Positions 35,781 to 45,345 of a stretch of 64,000 nt of DNA are shown one piece after another; position 1 is the stretch's first letter; each line of letters starts with the position of its first letter. Made by a program: the position numbers and the translations under genes. Origin of the DNA: CBDHCC01 sp965261015 (GTDB lineage Bacteria > Pseudomonadota > Alphaproteobacteria > Sphingomonadales > Sphingomonadaceae); contig CBDHCC010000001.1 of the NCBI GenBank assembly GCA_965261015.1, positions 434,001 through 498,000 on the forward strand. Direction: 5' to 3'. The notes beneath the pieces were generated by a model. The model made no database searches and was not told where the DNA came from. It saw only the letters and a program-made list of their open reading frames with translations.

Positions 35781-36780
35781 CGACTTCGTCCAGACTCGCC
35801 ACGTCGTTCAGCAGCGCGGCCGCCGCGTCGAGCAACGGCAGGCAGACCAAGGCGCCCGTGCCTTCGCCCAGGCGCATGCCCCAGTCCAGGATCGGATCGG
35901 CCTTCAGATGCGCGAGCGCGGCGGCGTGACCCGGCTCCGCCGAGCGGTGGCCCGCGATCATTGCGGCGGCCGATCCCGGCATCAACCGTTCCGCCACGAG
36001 CGCGGCCACGGTCGCGACGTACCCGTCGAGCAGCAGGGTCGCACCCCGCTCTGCGCCACGCGCGAAAAAGCCCGCCATCGCCGCGATCTCGAAGCCGCAG
36101 ACGGACGCGATGGCGTGTTTCTGGTCCTCGGACAGCCGATCGCGGGCGCGGACCACCGCGCGGGTCACCACATCCGTCTTGGCAGCGAGGATCGCGTCAT
36201 CGGAGCCAGCGCCGCGCCCGGTCGCCTCGGCGGCGTCGATGCCGACGAGCAGGGCGGTCAGGCACGCGGCCGGCGTCGTGTTGCCGATCCCCATCTCACC
36301 CGCGATCAGCAGCGTAGCGCCGTCTTCGATCGCCCGATCCGCCTCTTCTCCCCCCACCTGCCAGGCCGCGTCGAACTGCCGCACGGTCATCGCGTCACCG
36401 CTCGCCAAACTGTCCGTGCCGGAGGCGACGCGTGCATCCCGGAAGAAGGCGGGTCCGTCGGCCACCCGATCACCCGCCAGCCCGACATCGACCAGCCGCA
36501 GCGGACAGTCGCTCGCCCGAGCCAGCGCGTTGCTGGTCGCGCGGCCGGACAGGATGGTGGCGACCATCATGTGCGTGACCTCCGATGGCCAGGCGGACAC
36601 GCCATCGCCCACGCACCCGTGGTCGCCCGCGAAGAGCACGGCGCGGCGGGGCTTCGTGCGCGGCCTCGCCGTCCCCTGGGTCAGCGCCAGGCGGACCGCG
36701 ATATCCTCCAGCCGGCCCAGGCTGCCACGCGGCTTGGCGAGCCTGTCGAGATGGGCGCGCAGAGTGGATTCGTCGATCAA
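35761..36780 (-). CDS. cobT: Nicotinate-nucleotide-dimethylbenzimidazole phosphoribosyltransferase
   Basis: A 339-residue enzyme that activates the lower ligand base as alpha-ribazole phosphate. Landmarks are KPRGSLGRLEDIA, FAGDHGCVGDGVSAWPSEVT, GEMGIGNTTPAA and the catalytic Glu in GMRLGEGTGA. The start is TTG 36780: AAAGGA lies six bases upstream and the codon overlaps the cobQ stop (TTGA), a rare start codon but well supported. No gene for making dimethylbenzimidazole is seen here, so the base is made elsewhere or salvaged. Confidence 0.95.
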   Translation of the reverse strand: MIDESTLRAHLDRLAKPRGSLGRLEDIAVRLALTQGTARPRTKPRRAVLFAGDHGCVGDGVSAWPSEVTHMMVATILSGRATSNALARASDCPLRLVDVGLAGDRVADGPAFFRDARVASGTDSLASGDAMTVRQFDAAWQVGGEEADRAIEDGATLLIAGEMGIGNTTPAACLTALLVGIDAAEATGRGAGSDDAILAAKTDVVTRAVVRARDRLSEDQKHAIASVCGFEIAAMAGFFARGAERGATLLLDGYVATVAALVAERLMPGSAAAMIAGHRSAEPGHAAALAHLKADPILDWGMRLGEGTGALVCLPLLDAAAALLNDVASLDEVGADRRD

Positions 36781-38237
36781 GGAGCATCCTTTGCGATGTC
36801 GAGAAGTGCGGGGATGTCGAGCACCCGGTTCAGTTCGGCGGCGATCGACTCCAAGGCTTCGTCGATCACATCGTGCCGGTCCAGGCCGTCGGAGGCGAGG
36901 CCCAGCTTCGCCATCCAGTGCGCGCGGGAGGAGGCCCGGTCGAACAGTCCGTGGACATAGCAGCCCGCGATCCGGCCAGCGCGCGCCACGGCACCATCGA
37001 CCGTGCCGTCGGAGAGGCGGAGCAGCGGCGCGACCCCGGCCGGGACTTCGCTCTCGCCGACGTGGATCTCGTAGCCGGTGAACGGCGCTCCGCCCTCTGC
37101 GTAGCGCCCGTGGACCGGGCGCACGCGCTTTGTCGGACGCAGGCGCGTGGTGACCGGCAGCAGGGCGAGACCCGCGACCTCTTCCGGCGGGCCTTCAACG
37201 CCTTCGGGATCGGCGATGCTCCGCCCCATCATCTGATAGCCGCCGCACAGACCCAGCACACGCCCGCCGCGCCGGACATGGGCGGCCAGGTCGATGTCCC
37301 AGCCTTGATCCCGGAAAAAGGCGAGGTCGGCGATCGTCGCCTTCGTGCCCGGCAGGATGACGAGCGCGGCATCGCCCGGCAGCGGCTGGCCCGGCGGGAT
37401 CATCGCCAGTCGCACGCCCGGTTCCTGCGCGAGCGCGTCCAGATCGTCGAAATTGGCGATGCGCGAGAGCATCGGCACGGCGACCAGCGCACCTTCGCCC
37501 CGCAGCGGACCGCGACCCAGCGCGATGGCATCCTCCGCCGGCAATCGGGCGGCCGCCGCGAGCCACGGAACCACGCCGAGGCTGGGCCAGCCGGTCGCGC
37601 GCTCGATGGCGGCGAGCCCCTCGTCGAACAGGCGCGGGTCGCCACGAAAGCGGTTGATGACGAAACCGCGGATGGCACCTGCGTCGCCCGCGTCGAGCAC
37701 CTGCTTCGTGCCGGCGAGCGAGGCGATCACGCCGCCCCGATCGATGTCGCCGACCAGGACGACCGGCACCGCGGCGGCGCGCGCGAAGCCCATATTGGCA
37801 ATGTCGCCGGCGCGCAGGTTGACCTCGGCCGGACTGCCGGCCCCTTCGACGAGCACCAGGTCGCACTGGTCCCGCAGCCGGGCATAGGCGGCCAGCACGT
37901 CCGGCAGCAATCGACGTTTGAGCGCCTGATACTCGCCCGCGCGGCAGGTGGCGCGGACCTGGCCGTTCACCACCAGCTGCGAGGTGCGATCCGACTGCGG
38001 CTTCAACAGCACGGGGTTCATGTCGTCGGTGGGCGCGGCGCGGGCCGCCATCGCCTGCAGCGCCTGTGCTCTCCCGATCTCGCCCCCCTCCGCCGTGACG
38101 GCCGCGTTGTTGGACATGTTCTGCGGCTTGAACGGGCGGACGGTGAGGCCCCGGTTGGCGAACAGGCGGCACAGACCCGCCACCAGAACGGACTTGCCCA
38201 CGTCGGACCCGGTGCCCTGCAGCATCAGCGCGCCCAT
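36777..38237 (-). CDS. cobQ: Cobyric acid synthase
   Basis: A 486-residue glutamine-dependent amidotransferase that amidates four corrin side chains. The N-terminal dethiobiotin-synthetase-like domain has GTGSDVGKSVLVAGLCR and FKPQNMSNNAAVT; the C-terminal class I glutaminase-like domain has the nucleophile Cys in VLGLCGGYQMMG and the His in GCYVHGLFD. It overlaps cobD by 13 bases and cobT by four. In an operon without corrin ring genes it serves cells that import partly built corrinoids. Confidence 0.96.
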   Translation of the reverse strand: MGALMLQGTGSDVGKSVLVAGLCRLFANRGLTVRPFKPQNMSNNAAVTAEGGEIGRAQALQAMAARAAPTDDMNPVLLKPQSDRTSQLVVNGQVRATCRAGEYQALKRRLLPDVLAAYARLRDQCDLVLVEGAGSPAEVNLRAGDIANMGFARAAAVPVVLVGDIDRGGVIASLAGTKQVLDAGDAGAIRGFVINRFRGDPRLFDEGLAAIERATGWPSLGVVPWLAAAARLPAEDAIALGRGPLRGEGALVAVPMLSRIANFDDLDALAQEPGVRLAMIPPGQPLPGDAALVILPGTKATIADLAFFRDQGWDIDLAAHVRRGGRVLGLCGGYQMMGRSIADPEGVEGPPEEVAGLALLPVTTRLRPTKRVRPVHGRYAEGGAPFTGYEIHVGESEVPAGVAPLLRLSDGTVDGAVARAGRIAGCYVHGLFDRASSRAHWMAKLGLASDGLDRHDVIDEALESIAAELNRVLDIPALLDIAKDAP

Positions 38238-39118
38238 GCGAGCACCCCCGTCGCGGTCCAGAGCACAAGGCAGGCGCGCAGATACACCCGCAGGGCCCGC
38301 CGGATGTTACCGGCATCCGGCGGCGGCCCCTCTCCCAGCCAGGCGCGCTCCGCCGGCTCTCCGTCGTACCGGACCGGGCCGCCAAGGGTGCGGCCCAGCG
38401 CGCCGGCCATCGCCGCCTCCGGCCATCCGCCATTGGGCGACGCGTGGCGGCGGGCGTCGCGCAGCATGGTGCGAAACCCTCCACCGACCAGGGCGATGGC
38501 GAGACCGGACAGGCGCGCCGGCACCCAGTTCACCACGTCGTCCGCCCGCGCCGAGGCCCAGCCGAAGCGGGCGTGCCGCTCGTCGCGGTGGCCCACCATG
38601 CTGTCGGCGGTGTTGATCGCCTTGGCCGCGAACAGCCCGGGCAGGCCGCCCACGCCGTACCAGAAGGCGGGAGCCACCACGCCGTCGCAGAAGCTCTCGG
38701 CCAGGGTCTCGATCGCCGCCGTGGCAACGCCCGCCTCGTCGAGTGCCGCGGTGTCGCGACCGACCACGCGCGCGACGGCCAGGCGGGCGGCGGGCAGATC
38801 GCCCGCCGCCAGCGGTGCCTCGACGGCCGCGACGTGAGCGAACAGGCTGCGCTGCGCCAATCCGGTCGTGCCCGCGAGCACGGCGGCGCAGGCTCCGAAC
38901 CGCTCGACCATGCGGCCGGCTGTCAGCGATGATCCGACGAGCCCGGCCACCATCAGCGATCCGATCAGTCGGCGCTGTCGGGGGGATCCCCGGTTCCAGC
39001 GGCGTTCCGCCCGATCGATGCCCCACCCGACGAACTCGACCGGATGCCGCCAGCGCGCCGGGTAGCCGCACGCGGCCTCGACCAACAGGATGACGAGCAG
39101 GCGCGGGGCGTGGCTCAC
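38225..39118 (-). CDS. cobD: Adenosylcobinamide-phosphate synthase
   Basis: A 297-residue membrane protein (cbiB in Salmonella) that attaches the aminopropanol phosphate linker to adenosylcobyric acid. It has the family stretches YPARWRHPVEFVGWGIDRAE, AIETLAESFCDGVVAPAFWYGVGGLPG and NTADSMVGHRDERHARFGWASARADDVVNWVPARL; four or five hydrophobic helices. Start is GTG 39118 within the stop of the ABC ATPase gene (GTGA). Its substrate partner enzyme is the threonine-phosphate decarboxylase encoded at 42285. Confidence 0.95.
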   Translation of the reverse strand: MSHAPRLLVILLVEAACGYPARWRHPVEFVGWGIDRAERRWNRGSPRQRRLIGSLMVAGLVGSSLTAGRMVERFGACAAVLAGTTGLAQRSLFAHVAAVEAPLAAGDLPAARLAVARVVGRDTAALDEAGVATAAIETLAESFCDGVVAPAFWYGVGGLPGLFAAKAINTADSMVGHRDERHARFGWASARADDVVNWVPARLSGLAIALVGGGFRTMLRDARRHASPNGGWPEAAMAGALGRTLGGPVRYDGEPAERAWLGEGPPPDAGNIRRALRVYLRACLVLWTATGVLAWAR

Positions 39119-39885
39119 CGTGGCACCGGCAGGATATAGGAATGGCCGGCCGCCGTCCGGCCGATCTCCACGTCCACGTCATAGGTCTGTCCGATCCATG
39201 CGCGTGTCAGCACGGCATCGGCGGGTCCGGCGGCGACGACCCGCCCTTCGCGCATCAGGACGGCATCGTCGGCGATGCGGCCGGCGAGGTGGAGGTCGTG
39301 CAGCACGACCACCACGCCCCGGCCCATCGCCGCCACCTCCCGCAACCGGCTGAGCGCGTCGAGCTGATGGCGAGGATCCAGGCTGGCCAGCGGCTCGTCC
39401 GCCAACAGCCACTCCGGCTCGCCGGCCAAGACGCGGGCCAGCAGCGCCCGTCCGCGCTCCCCACCGGACAGTCGTTCGACCCCGCGGTCGGCGAAATCCT
39501 GCATGTCCGTCTGCGCCAGCGCGCGGTCGATGGCGGCCCGGTCCGCCGCGCCGTCGCCCCACCGGCCGCGATGCGGCAGCCGGCCGAGCCCTACCAGGGT
39601 GCGGACATCGACGTTCCAGTGCACGTCAGCCGCTTGTGGCAGCAGCCCGACCCGCCGCCCACGCTCCCGCCGGTCCAGCGCGTGCACGTCCACGCCGTCC
39701 AGCATGGCCCTTCCAATGTTGGGCCGCCGAAGCGCCGCCAGGCAGGAGAGCAGCGTGGTCTTGCCCGCGCCGTTCGGACCCAGCAGCGCCGTCACCCGGC
39801 CCTGCCGGAAGGTGGCGGACACGCCGTCCAGCACGGCCCGGCCGCCGAGGGTCAGGCTCACCTCCTTCGCCGCCAGCACGCTCAT
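39115..39885 (-). CDS. btuD: Cobalamin ABC transporter ATP-binding protein
   Basis: A 256-residue ATPase of the iron-siderophore/B12 class. Walker A is GPNGAGKTTLLS (about 35-46), the signature LSGGERGRALLARVL, Walker B WLLADEPLASLD, and the switch His in VVVLHDLHLAG. The ATG at 39885 overlaps the permease stop (ATGA). Neighbouring permease and lipoprotein genes complete an importer, and its place in a riboswitch-led corrinoid operon makes corrinoid the inferred cargo. Confidence 0.93.
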   Translation of the reverse strand: MSVLAAKEVSLTLGGRAVLDGVSATFRQGRVTALLGPNGAGKTTLLSCLAALRRPNIGRAMLDGVDVHALDRRERGRRVGLLPQAADVHWNVDVRTLVGLGRLPHRGRWGDGAADRAAIDRALAQTDMQDFADRGVERLSGGERGRALLARVLAGEPEWLLADEPLASLDPRHQLDALSRLREVAAMGRGVVVVLHDLHLAGRIADDAVLMREGRVVAAGPADAVLTRAWIGQTYDVDVEIGRTAAGHSYILPVPR

Positions 39886-40853
39886 GCCAGCGATCGGCGC
39901 ATCTGCACCAGCAGCGCAAGGAAGAAAGGCCCGCCCAGCATGGACATCGCGATGCCCAGCCGCAGCTCGCTGACCGTAGGTGCCAGCCGGACCAGGCTGT
40001 CCGCCAGGGTCAGCAGCGCCGCGCCGCCGATCGCCGATGGGAGCAGGATGGCCGAGGGGCGGCTGCCCACCAGCGGCCGGACCAGATGCGGCACCATCAG
40101 CCCGACGAAGCTGATGACGCCCGCGACCGCCACGGACGCGCCGACGGTCAGCGCGGTGCCGGCGATCACGATCCATTGCAGCCGCCGGCGATCCACCCCC
40201 AGCGAGTGCGCCGCCTGTTCGCCCAGGGTCAGCGCGTCCAGCCACGGGCCGACGGTGGCCAGCAGCGCCGCGCCGAGCCCGATAAGCGGCACGGCGAGCC
40301 ACACCTCGTCCCAGCTGCGATCGGTGAGCGCGCCCATCAGCCAGTTGACGATCTCTCCGGCCACGAACGGCGTCGGTGCCAGGCTGATGGCGAGCGCGGT
40401 GAGCGACCCAGCGATGCTCGTCAGGATCAGGCCCGCGAGCGTGAACAGGATCAGGCTGCCCGAACGGCCGGCGATCAGCGCCAGCAGGGCCATCGTGCCG
40501 GCGGCCCCGGCCAGGGCGAAGGTCGGCAGCAGCCACGACTGCGCGGCATAGCCGAAGAAGAGCGACACCACCGCGCCCAAGGCCGCGCCCGAGGACACCC
40601 CGAACAATCCGGGATCGGCGAGCGGATTGCGCAGATATCCCTGCATCACGGCACCCGACAGACCCAGGGCCGCACCGACCGCCAGCGCCAGCGCGGTGCG
40701 GGGCAGGCGCAGCTGCAGGATGATGATCGAGCGCGGATCGGCGTTGCTCCAGGCATCGATCGGCAGCCAGACCTTCCCCGCCGCCACCGACAAGCCGGCC
40801 GCCGCGATCGCGAAGGCGAGGAGCCACAATGTCGTGCGCGCCGCCCGGCTCAT
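39882..40853 (-). CDS. btuC: Cobalamin ABC transporter permease (FecCD/BtuC family)
   Basis: A 323-residue inner membrane permease with about ten helices. Family landmarks are LRLPRTALALAVGAALGLSGAVMQ, RNPLADPGLFGVSSGAALGA, LGVDRRRLQ and VAVAGVISFVGLMVPHLVRP with the coupling-helix region after it. The ATG at 40853 overlaps the stop of the binding-protein gene (ATGA). A longer open frame upstream has no family resemblance. Confidence 0.94.
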   Translation of the reverse strand: MSRAARTTLWLLAFAIAAAGLSVAAGKVWLPIDAWSNADPRSIIILQLRLPRTALALAVGAALGLSGAVMQGYLRNPLADPGLFGVSSGAALGAVVSLFFGYAAQSWLLPTFALAGAAGTMALLALIAGRSGSLILFTLAGLILTSIAGSLTALAISLAPTPFVAGEIVNWLMGALTDRSWDEVWLAVPLIGLGAALLATVGPWLDALTLGEQAAHSLGVDRRRLQWIVIAGTALTVGASVAVAGVISFVGLMVPHLVRPLVGSRPSAILLPSAIGGAALLTLADSLVRLAPTVSELRLGIAMSMLGGPFFLALLVQMRRSLA

Positions 40854-41683
40854 CCCGGCACCGCGCGCCGCGCGCTCTTCAGCCGGCGCATCGCGTCGAC
40901 GATCGTGGGACCGCCGCAATGCAACAGCCTGGCCGGGTAGGGCTCGACGGCGATCCGGCCGGACAGCTGGCGAAGAGCGGGATGCCGCATCAGTCGATCG
41001 CCGCCCGCTTCCGCCGCGCCGATGGAGAACAGCACGCGCGGCGGCCGGGCGACCAGATATTCGAGCGGCAGCACGTCCCATTGCTTCAGGCCATAGCCCG
41101 CGCTGGCGTTGGCGAAGCCCGCCCGGCGCAACATGTCGTCCGCCAATGTGCCGTCGCCCGGCACCAGACCACCGCCCTGCCAGATCAGCGCGGGCACCGG
41201 GACCGCGCGGACGGGTTCGGCGGCGGCGGCGATCCGCCCGGCCAACGCTGCGCCACGGTCCGGATGACCCACCACGCGACCGATCAGCGCGGCTTGCGCC
41301 TCGCTCTCCGCGACGCTCTCGGGAATGGCGAACTCCACCTGCCGGATGCCCATGCGGCGGAGCGCCTGCACCGTGGCCGGCGCGGTGTGCGCTCCGGTGA
41401 GGACGAGATCGGGGGACAACGCCACCACCTCCTCCGCCGTGCCGGACGTGGCACGAAAGCGCCGCGCCTGGTCGATGGGGATGGAGGTCGCGCGCGGATC
41501 GTGCGAAAAGTGGCTGATCGCCACGATCTGCCCCGCATCGGCGACCTGCATCAGCAGGGCGTCGACGCACGGGTTGATCGACACCACGCGGGGATGCTCG
41601 CCCCCGGAGGGCGGAGGCGCGGCGACGGGCGCGCACGCCGCAAGGACCGCGCAGCCGAGCGGCAGCAGGGCGGAGGCCCACAT
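40850..41683 (-). CDS. btuF: Periplasmic corrinoid-binding lipoprotein (BtuF-like)
   Basis: A 277-residue substrate-binding protein of the class III fold. The N-terminus ends in a lipobox (VLAAC, Cys16), so it is probably lipid-anchored, unlike soluble E. coli BtuF. Landmarks are RVVSINPCVDALLMQVAD, DLVLTGAHTAPATVQALRRMGIRQVEF and a C-terminal GGPTIVDAMRRL. The ATG at 41683 shares one base with the cobO stop. It hands corrinoid from BtuB to the BtuCD permease, inferred from the operon. Confidence 0.9.
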   Translation of the reverse strand: MWASALLPLGCAVLAACAPVAAPPPSGGEHPRVVSINPCVDALLMQVADAGQIVAISHFSHDPRATSIPIDQARRFRATSGTAEEVVALSPDLVLTGAHTAPATVQALRRMGIRQVEFAIPESVAESEAQAALIGRVVGHPDRGAALAGRIAAAAEPVRAVPVPALIWQGGGLVPGDGTLADDMLRRAGFANASAGYGLKQWDVLPLEYLVARPPRVLFSIGAAEAGGDRLMRHPALRQLSGRIAVEPYPARLLHCGGPTIVDAMRRLKSARRAVPG

Positions 41684-42288
41684 CAATATTCCACGCCCTT
41701 CTGCGCCTTGAATCCCGCTTGATAGGGGTGACGCACCTCCTGAAATTCGGTCACAAGGTCCGCCAGCTCCAGCAGCTCGGCGCGCGCGCCCCGGCCGGTG
41801 ATGCAGATGTGCTTGGTGAGCGGGCGCTCTTTCAGGAAGTCCACGACCTCGGCCAGCGGCAGGGTGTCGTCGCGCAGCACGATGTTCAGTTCGTCCAGGA
41901 TGACGAAGTCGACCGTGGGGTCCAGGATCATCTCCTTGGACCGCTCCCAAGCGGCCGCGGCCGCCGCGATGTCCTGCGCCCTGTCCTTCGTGTCCCAGGT
42001 GAAGCCTTCTCCCATGACGGCGAAGGTGGCGAGGTCGGGGTTCGCCTCGAAGAAGTTGCGCTCGCCCGTCTCCCATTTGCCCTTGACGTACTGCAGGATG
42101 GCGACCTTCATGCCCCAGCCGATCGAGCGGATCGCCATGCCAAAGGCCGCCGACGACTTGCCCTTGCCGTTGCCGGTGTGGACGATCAGCAGCCCGCGCT
42201 CCAGCGTGCGTCGCGCCTGCATCTTGGCGCGCGCCGCCGCCACTCGCTCCATACGCGCATTGTGCCGGGCGTGGTCGGGATCGGTCAT
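41683..42288 (-). CDS. cobO: Corrinoid adenosyltransferase
   Basis: A 201-residue CobA/CobO/BtuR-type enzyme that transfers the adenosyl group of ATP to cob(I)alamin or cob(I)inamide. P-loop GNGKGKSSAAFG (39-50), the Q-Y-VKGKW stretch LQYVKGKWETGE, and DELNIVLRDD are intact, and the family C-terminus AQKGVEY is present. ATG 42288 has GGAG eight bases before it; the codon overlaps the stop of the preceding gene (ATGA). It is needed to activate imported corrinoids. Confidence 0.97.
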   Translation of the reverse strand: MTDPDHARHNARMERVAAARAKMQARRTLERGLLIVHTGNGKGKSSAAFGMAIRSIGWGMKVAILQYVKGKWETGERNFFEANPDLATFAVMGEGFTWDTKDRAQDIAAAAAAWERSKEMILDPTVDFVILDELNIVLRDDTLPLAEVVDFLKERPLTKHICITGRGARAELLELADLVTEFQEVRHPYQAGFKAQKGVEY

Positions 42289-43268
42289 GGGCGGAACTCC
42301 TGAAGAGCGAGGGACAGGCGCGCGCACTCGGCGTCACCGGCGGGCAGGCCGAAGCGCAACCAGTCCGGTTCGTTCGCGAACGGCCGCGTCAGGATGGCGT
42401 GTCGCGCCAGCGTGCGGAAGAGCCCGCGCGCGTCGCCGGTCCGCACCAGCCGGAACAGCGGCGCGCGCCCGACGACGTCCAGTGCGGCCCCGTGCAACAG
42501 AGCGTCCAGCCGCGCGCCGGCGTCCGCGATACGCTGCGCCTGAGCCGATCGCCACGTCGCGTCGCCATAGGCGGCCCGGCCGATCGACACGGCGGGCCCC
42601 GAGACCGGCCAATCGCCCAGCAGTCGCCGCAGTGCGTCAGCCGTGTCCGGTGCCGCGAGGACGAAGCCCAGGCGCACGCCGGGCAGGCCGAAGAACTTGC
42701 CGAACGAGCGGAGCACGATCAGCCGATCGGATGGCAGGCCGGTGGGGACGGGTGCCGGATCGGCATAGGCTTCGTCCAGCACCACCCGCGTCTTGGCCGT
42801 CAGGGCGCGCAACCGCTCGGGCGCCAGCGTCCGCCCGTCCGGGTTGGCCGGGCTGGCGAGCACGACCAGGTCGCAGCGGTCCGCCGCCGCCTCCAGCTCT
42901 TCGTGCCCGATCGCTGCCGCCCGCGGCCAGGCCGATCGGTGTCCGCCAAAGCCGGGCTGGACGACCCCGGGAGCTTCCGCCCCGATCACCACGGCCAGCA
43001 GGCGCAGGGCGAGGTCCGTCCCCGGAACGGCCACCACCTCCACGCCGCCGTCCGGTCGCAAGGTGTCCCGCGCCGCCGCCTCCAGCTCGGCGATCTCGCC
43101 GGGTTCCGGCAAGCGGTCCAGCCCCAGATCGCGCCCGCCCACGGCCCAGGCCCAGGGTGCGATGCCGGTGGACAGATCGATCCACTCCTCGCCTCCGAAG
43201 CGCGCGCGAGCCTCCGCGACCCGGCCGCCGTGCACGAGGAACGGGTGGAGGCCTGCGTTCGCGCTCAC
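42285..43268 (-). CDS. cobC: Threonine-phosphate decarboxylase
   Basis: A 327-residue PLP enzyme of the class I/II aminotransferase fold, named cobC as in Pseudomonas (cobD in Salmonella). It makes (R)-1-amino-2-propanol phosphate, the linker used by the adenosylcobinamide-phosphate synthase of this operon. Landmarks: IDLSTGIAPWAW near the N-terminus, ANPDGRTL (141-148), VLDEAYAD (D165) and the Schiff-base lysine K191 in RSFGKFFGLPGVRLGF. GTG start at 43268, five bases after btuB. Confidence 0.93.
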   Translation of the reverse strand: MSANAGLHPFLVHGGRVAEARARFGGEEWIDLSTGIAPWAWAVGGRDLGLDRLPEPGEIAELEAAARDTLRPDGGVEVVAVPGTDLALRLLAVVIGAEAPGVVQPGFGGHRSAWPRAAAIGHEELEAAADRCDLVVLASPANPDGRTLAPERLRALTAKTRVVLDEAYADPAPVPTGLPSDRLIVLRSFGKFFGLPGVRLGFVLAAPDTADALRRLLGDWPVSGPAVSIGRAAYGDATWRSAQAQRIADAGARLDALLHGAALDVVGRAPLFRLVRTGDARGLFRTLARHAILTRPFANEPDWLRFGLPAGDAECARLSLALQEFRP

Positions 43269-43273
43269 GGTCG

Positions 43274-45208
43274 TCAGTAGCTCAGCCGCACACCGGCATA
43301 GCCGGCGCGTCCCGGTGTGCCGTAACGGAAGATCGTCTCGTAGCGATCATCAAAGGCGTTCTCCACGCGGCCATAAAGCTGAACGCGCTCGGTCAGGTCG
43401 TAGGACGCGCGCACTTCGCCGAGCACATAGCCTTCCAGCCGGCGGCTGTTGGACGCGTTGTCGAAGCTGTCGTCGATCGCGGTCACGGTCGCGCCGACCG
43501 CCAGACCGAAGGGCCAGCGATAATCGCCATTGACGGTCAGGGTGTTGAACGGCCGCCGGGCCAGGCGTTTGTCGAAGGTGCCGGCGTTCGGCGACCGGTC
43601 GCGCGCGTCGAGGAGCGTGTAGCTGGCGCTCAGCTCGAACTCGGGCACCGGGCGCAGCCATGCCGTGGCCTCGACACCCTGCGACACGGCGCGCGCGACA
43701 TTGTCGTAGGTGCCGGACGGGCGCCCCACACAGATGCCGGTGCGCGGGAGCGGGCAGGACACGAACCGGATCAGACCGCGCGAGATCCGGTGGAAATAGG
43801 TGGCACCGACCTCCAGCCGCCCATCGGCCAGCCGCTGCGTCGCGCCGGCGTCGTAGCCATAGGACCGTTCGGGACGCAGCCCCGCATTGCCGAACTCGCT
43901 TTGCAGCTGAAACAAGGTGGGCGCCTTGAACCCTTCCGAATAGCTGGCCCGCACCGTCGTGACGCCCCCATTGGGCGAGAAGACGCCGTTGCCGGAGAAG
44001 GTGGTCGCGCCACCAAAGATGTTGTGATTGTCGTGGCGCACGCCGCCCGTGAGCGTCAGCCCCTTGGCCGGCGTGGCGGTCGCCAGGCCATAGACGCCCA
44101 GGATGCGCGCTCGCCCGATCGTCTGCGGCCCGCCGAAGCTGGAGGTCGTGAAGCGCGACACCTCCCGCTCCGCGCCGAACGTCGCCGTGAGACGATCGGC
44201 GAGGGTGGCGACGCCCTGATATTCCAGCCGGTCGTTCGACCCGTCCCCCCGGAAGGTCTCCACGGGGGATCCGTCCGGGTCGCGGTTGCGGCGCTGATTG
44301 TCGGTGCGGGCATAGGCGAACCGATTGCGTAGGCGGTTGTCGAATAGGGCGAGGTTGAGCCCCGCATAGCCGACCCACTGCTCTGTGCGGGACATTTCGC
44401 GCGTGTCGCCGAACGCGAAGGTCGGCGGTGCGAAGCCGTCGATATCGGTCCGCGTGTTGGTGTAGAAGCCGCGCAGATCGATCGAGGCGGACGGTGCCAC
44501 GTCGACGGTCACGCTGCCGTTGGCGGCGTAGTTGCGCGCGCCATCGCGCTCTGATCCCCCGCGGAAGGCGGACAAGCCGTCGGTTCGGAAATACCCCCCA
44601 CCCAGGCTGGCGGCGACGGGGCCGAACCGATCGGACAGGTTGGCGAAGACCTGTCCGGTATCGTGCCAGCCACCCTCCGCGCGCGCGTTGACGGCGATCC
44701 GCTCGGTGGGCTGCCGGGTGATCAGGTTGACCACGCCGCCGATCGCCTGGTTGCCCCACAACACCGACTGCGCGCCGCGCAGCACCTCGATTCGCGCGAT
44801 GTTGCCGATCAGCAGGGTGCCGAAGTTGAAGCCACCGCCGGGCGAGGACGGATCGTTGATCTTGATCCCGTCGATCAGGGCCACGGTCTGATCGCTCTCC
44901 GCGCCACGGATATTGACCGACGTCGCGGTGCCCACTCCGCCGTTGCGCACCACGGTGACGCCGGGTGTCTGGCGCAGCAGGTCGGACACGACGACCGACT
45001 GCCGCCGCTCGATCGTGTCGGTGTCCAGCACGGTGACGGACTGGCCGACGCGCAGCACGTCCTCGACCGTGCGATTGGCGGTGACGACGATGCGGTCACC
45101 GGCCGCCGCCGCGTCGGCCAGCCCGTCGGTGGACTGGGCGCTCTGCGCCAGAGCGGGTGCCGCGCCGAACAAAAGCGGCAAGGTGGCGAGAGAAAACACA
45201 CGAACCAT
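43274..45208 (-). CDS. btuB: TonB-dependent vitamin B12 receptor
   Basis: A 644-residue outer membrane receptor and first gene of the cobalamin operon. Signal peptide ends at AAPALAQS; the TonB box region DRIVVTANRTVEDVL is nearly the BtuB form (VVTANR). The plug has SVVVSDLLRQTPGVTVVRNGG, SVNIRGAESDQTVALIDGIK and RIEVLRGAQSVLWGNQAIGGVVNLIT; the barrel ends RAGYAGVRLSY. ATG 45208 has AAGGGA about seven bases before it. A cobalamin riboswitch occupies its leader, so uptake and salvage genes are turned down when the coenzyme is plentiful. Confidence 0.95.
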   Translation of the reverse strand: MVRVFSLATLPLLFGAAPALAQSAQSTDGLADAAAAGDRIVVTANRTVEDVLRVGQSVTVLDTDTIERRQSVVVSDLLRQTPGVTVVRNGGVGTATSVNIRGAESDQTVALIDGIKINDPSSPGGGFNFGTLLIGNIARIEVLRGAQSVLWGNQAIGGVVNLITRQPTERIAVNARAEGGWHDTGQVFANLSDRFGPVAASLGGGYFRTDGLSAFRGGSERDGARNYAANGSVTVDVAPSASIDLRGFYTNTRTDIDGFAPPTFAFGDTREMSRTEQWVGYAGLNLALFDNRLRNRFAYARTDNQRRNRDPDGSPVETFRGDGSNDRLEYQGVATLADRLTATFGAEREVSRFTTSSFGGPQTIGRARILGVYGLATATPAKGLTLTGGVRHDNHNIFGGATTFSGNGVFSPNGGVTTVRASYSEGFKAPTLFQLQSEFGNAGLRPERSYGYDAGATQRLADGRLEVGATYFHRISRGLIRFVSCPLPRTGICVGRPSGTYDNVARAVSQGVEATAWLRPVPEFELSASYTLLDARDRSPNAGTFDKRLARRPFNTLTVNGDYRWPFGLAVGATVTAIDDSFDNASNSRRLEGYVLGEVRASYDLTERVQLYGRVENAFDDRYETIFRYGTPGRAGYAGVRLSY

Positions 45209-45345
45209 GACCAATCCCTTCGCATCGAACGGGACGCACGCTTCGGCGATGGCCGGATGGTCACATCCGCCGCGCACGACCCCAAGGACGTCGTCACGCG
45301 AGGCGAAAGACCTCGATCGCCCGGCACACCCCGTCCGCGCAAAGG

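Noticed and set aside
38900..40830. Long frames merging the ABC ATPase with upstream sequence, suggesting a fusion
   Set aside because: The family N-terminus of BtuD begins at ATG 39885, overlapping the btuC stop; the extra upstream part is an out-of-frame reading of btuC.
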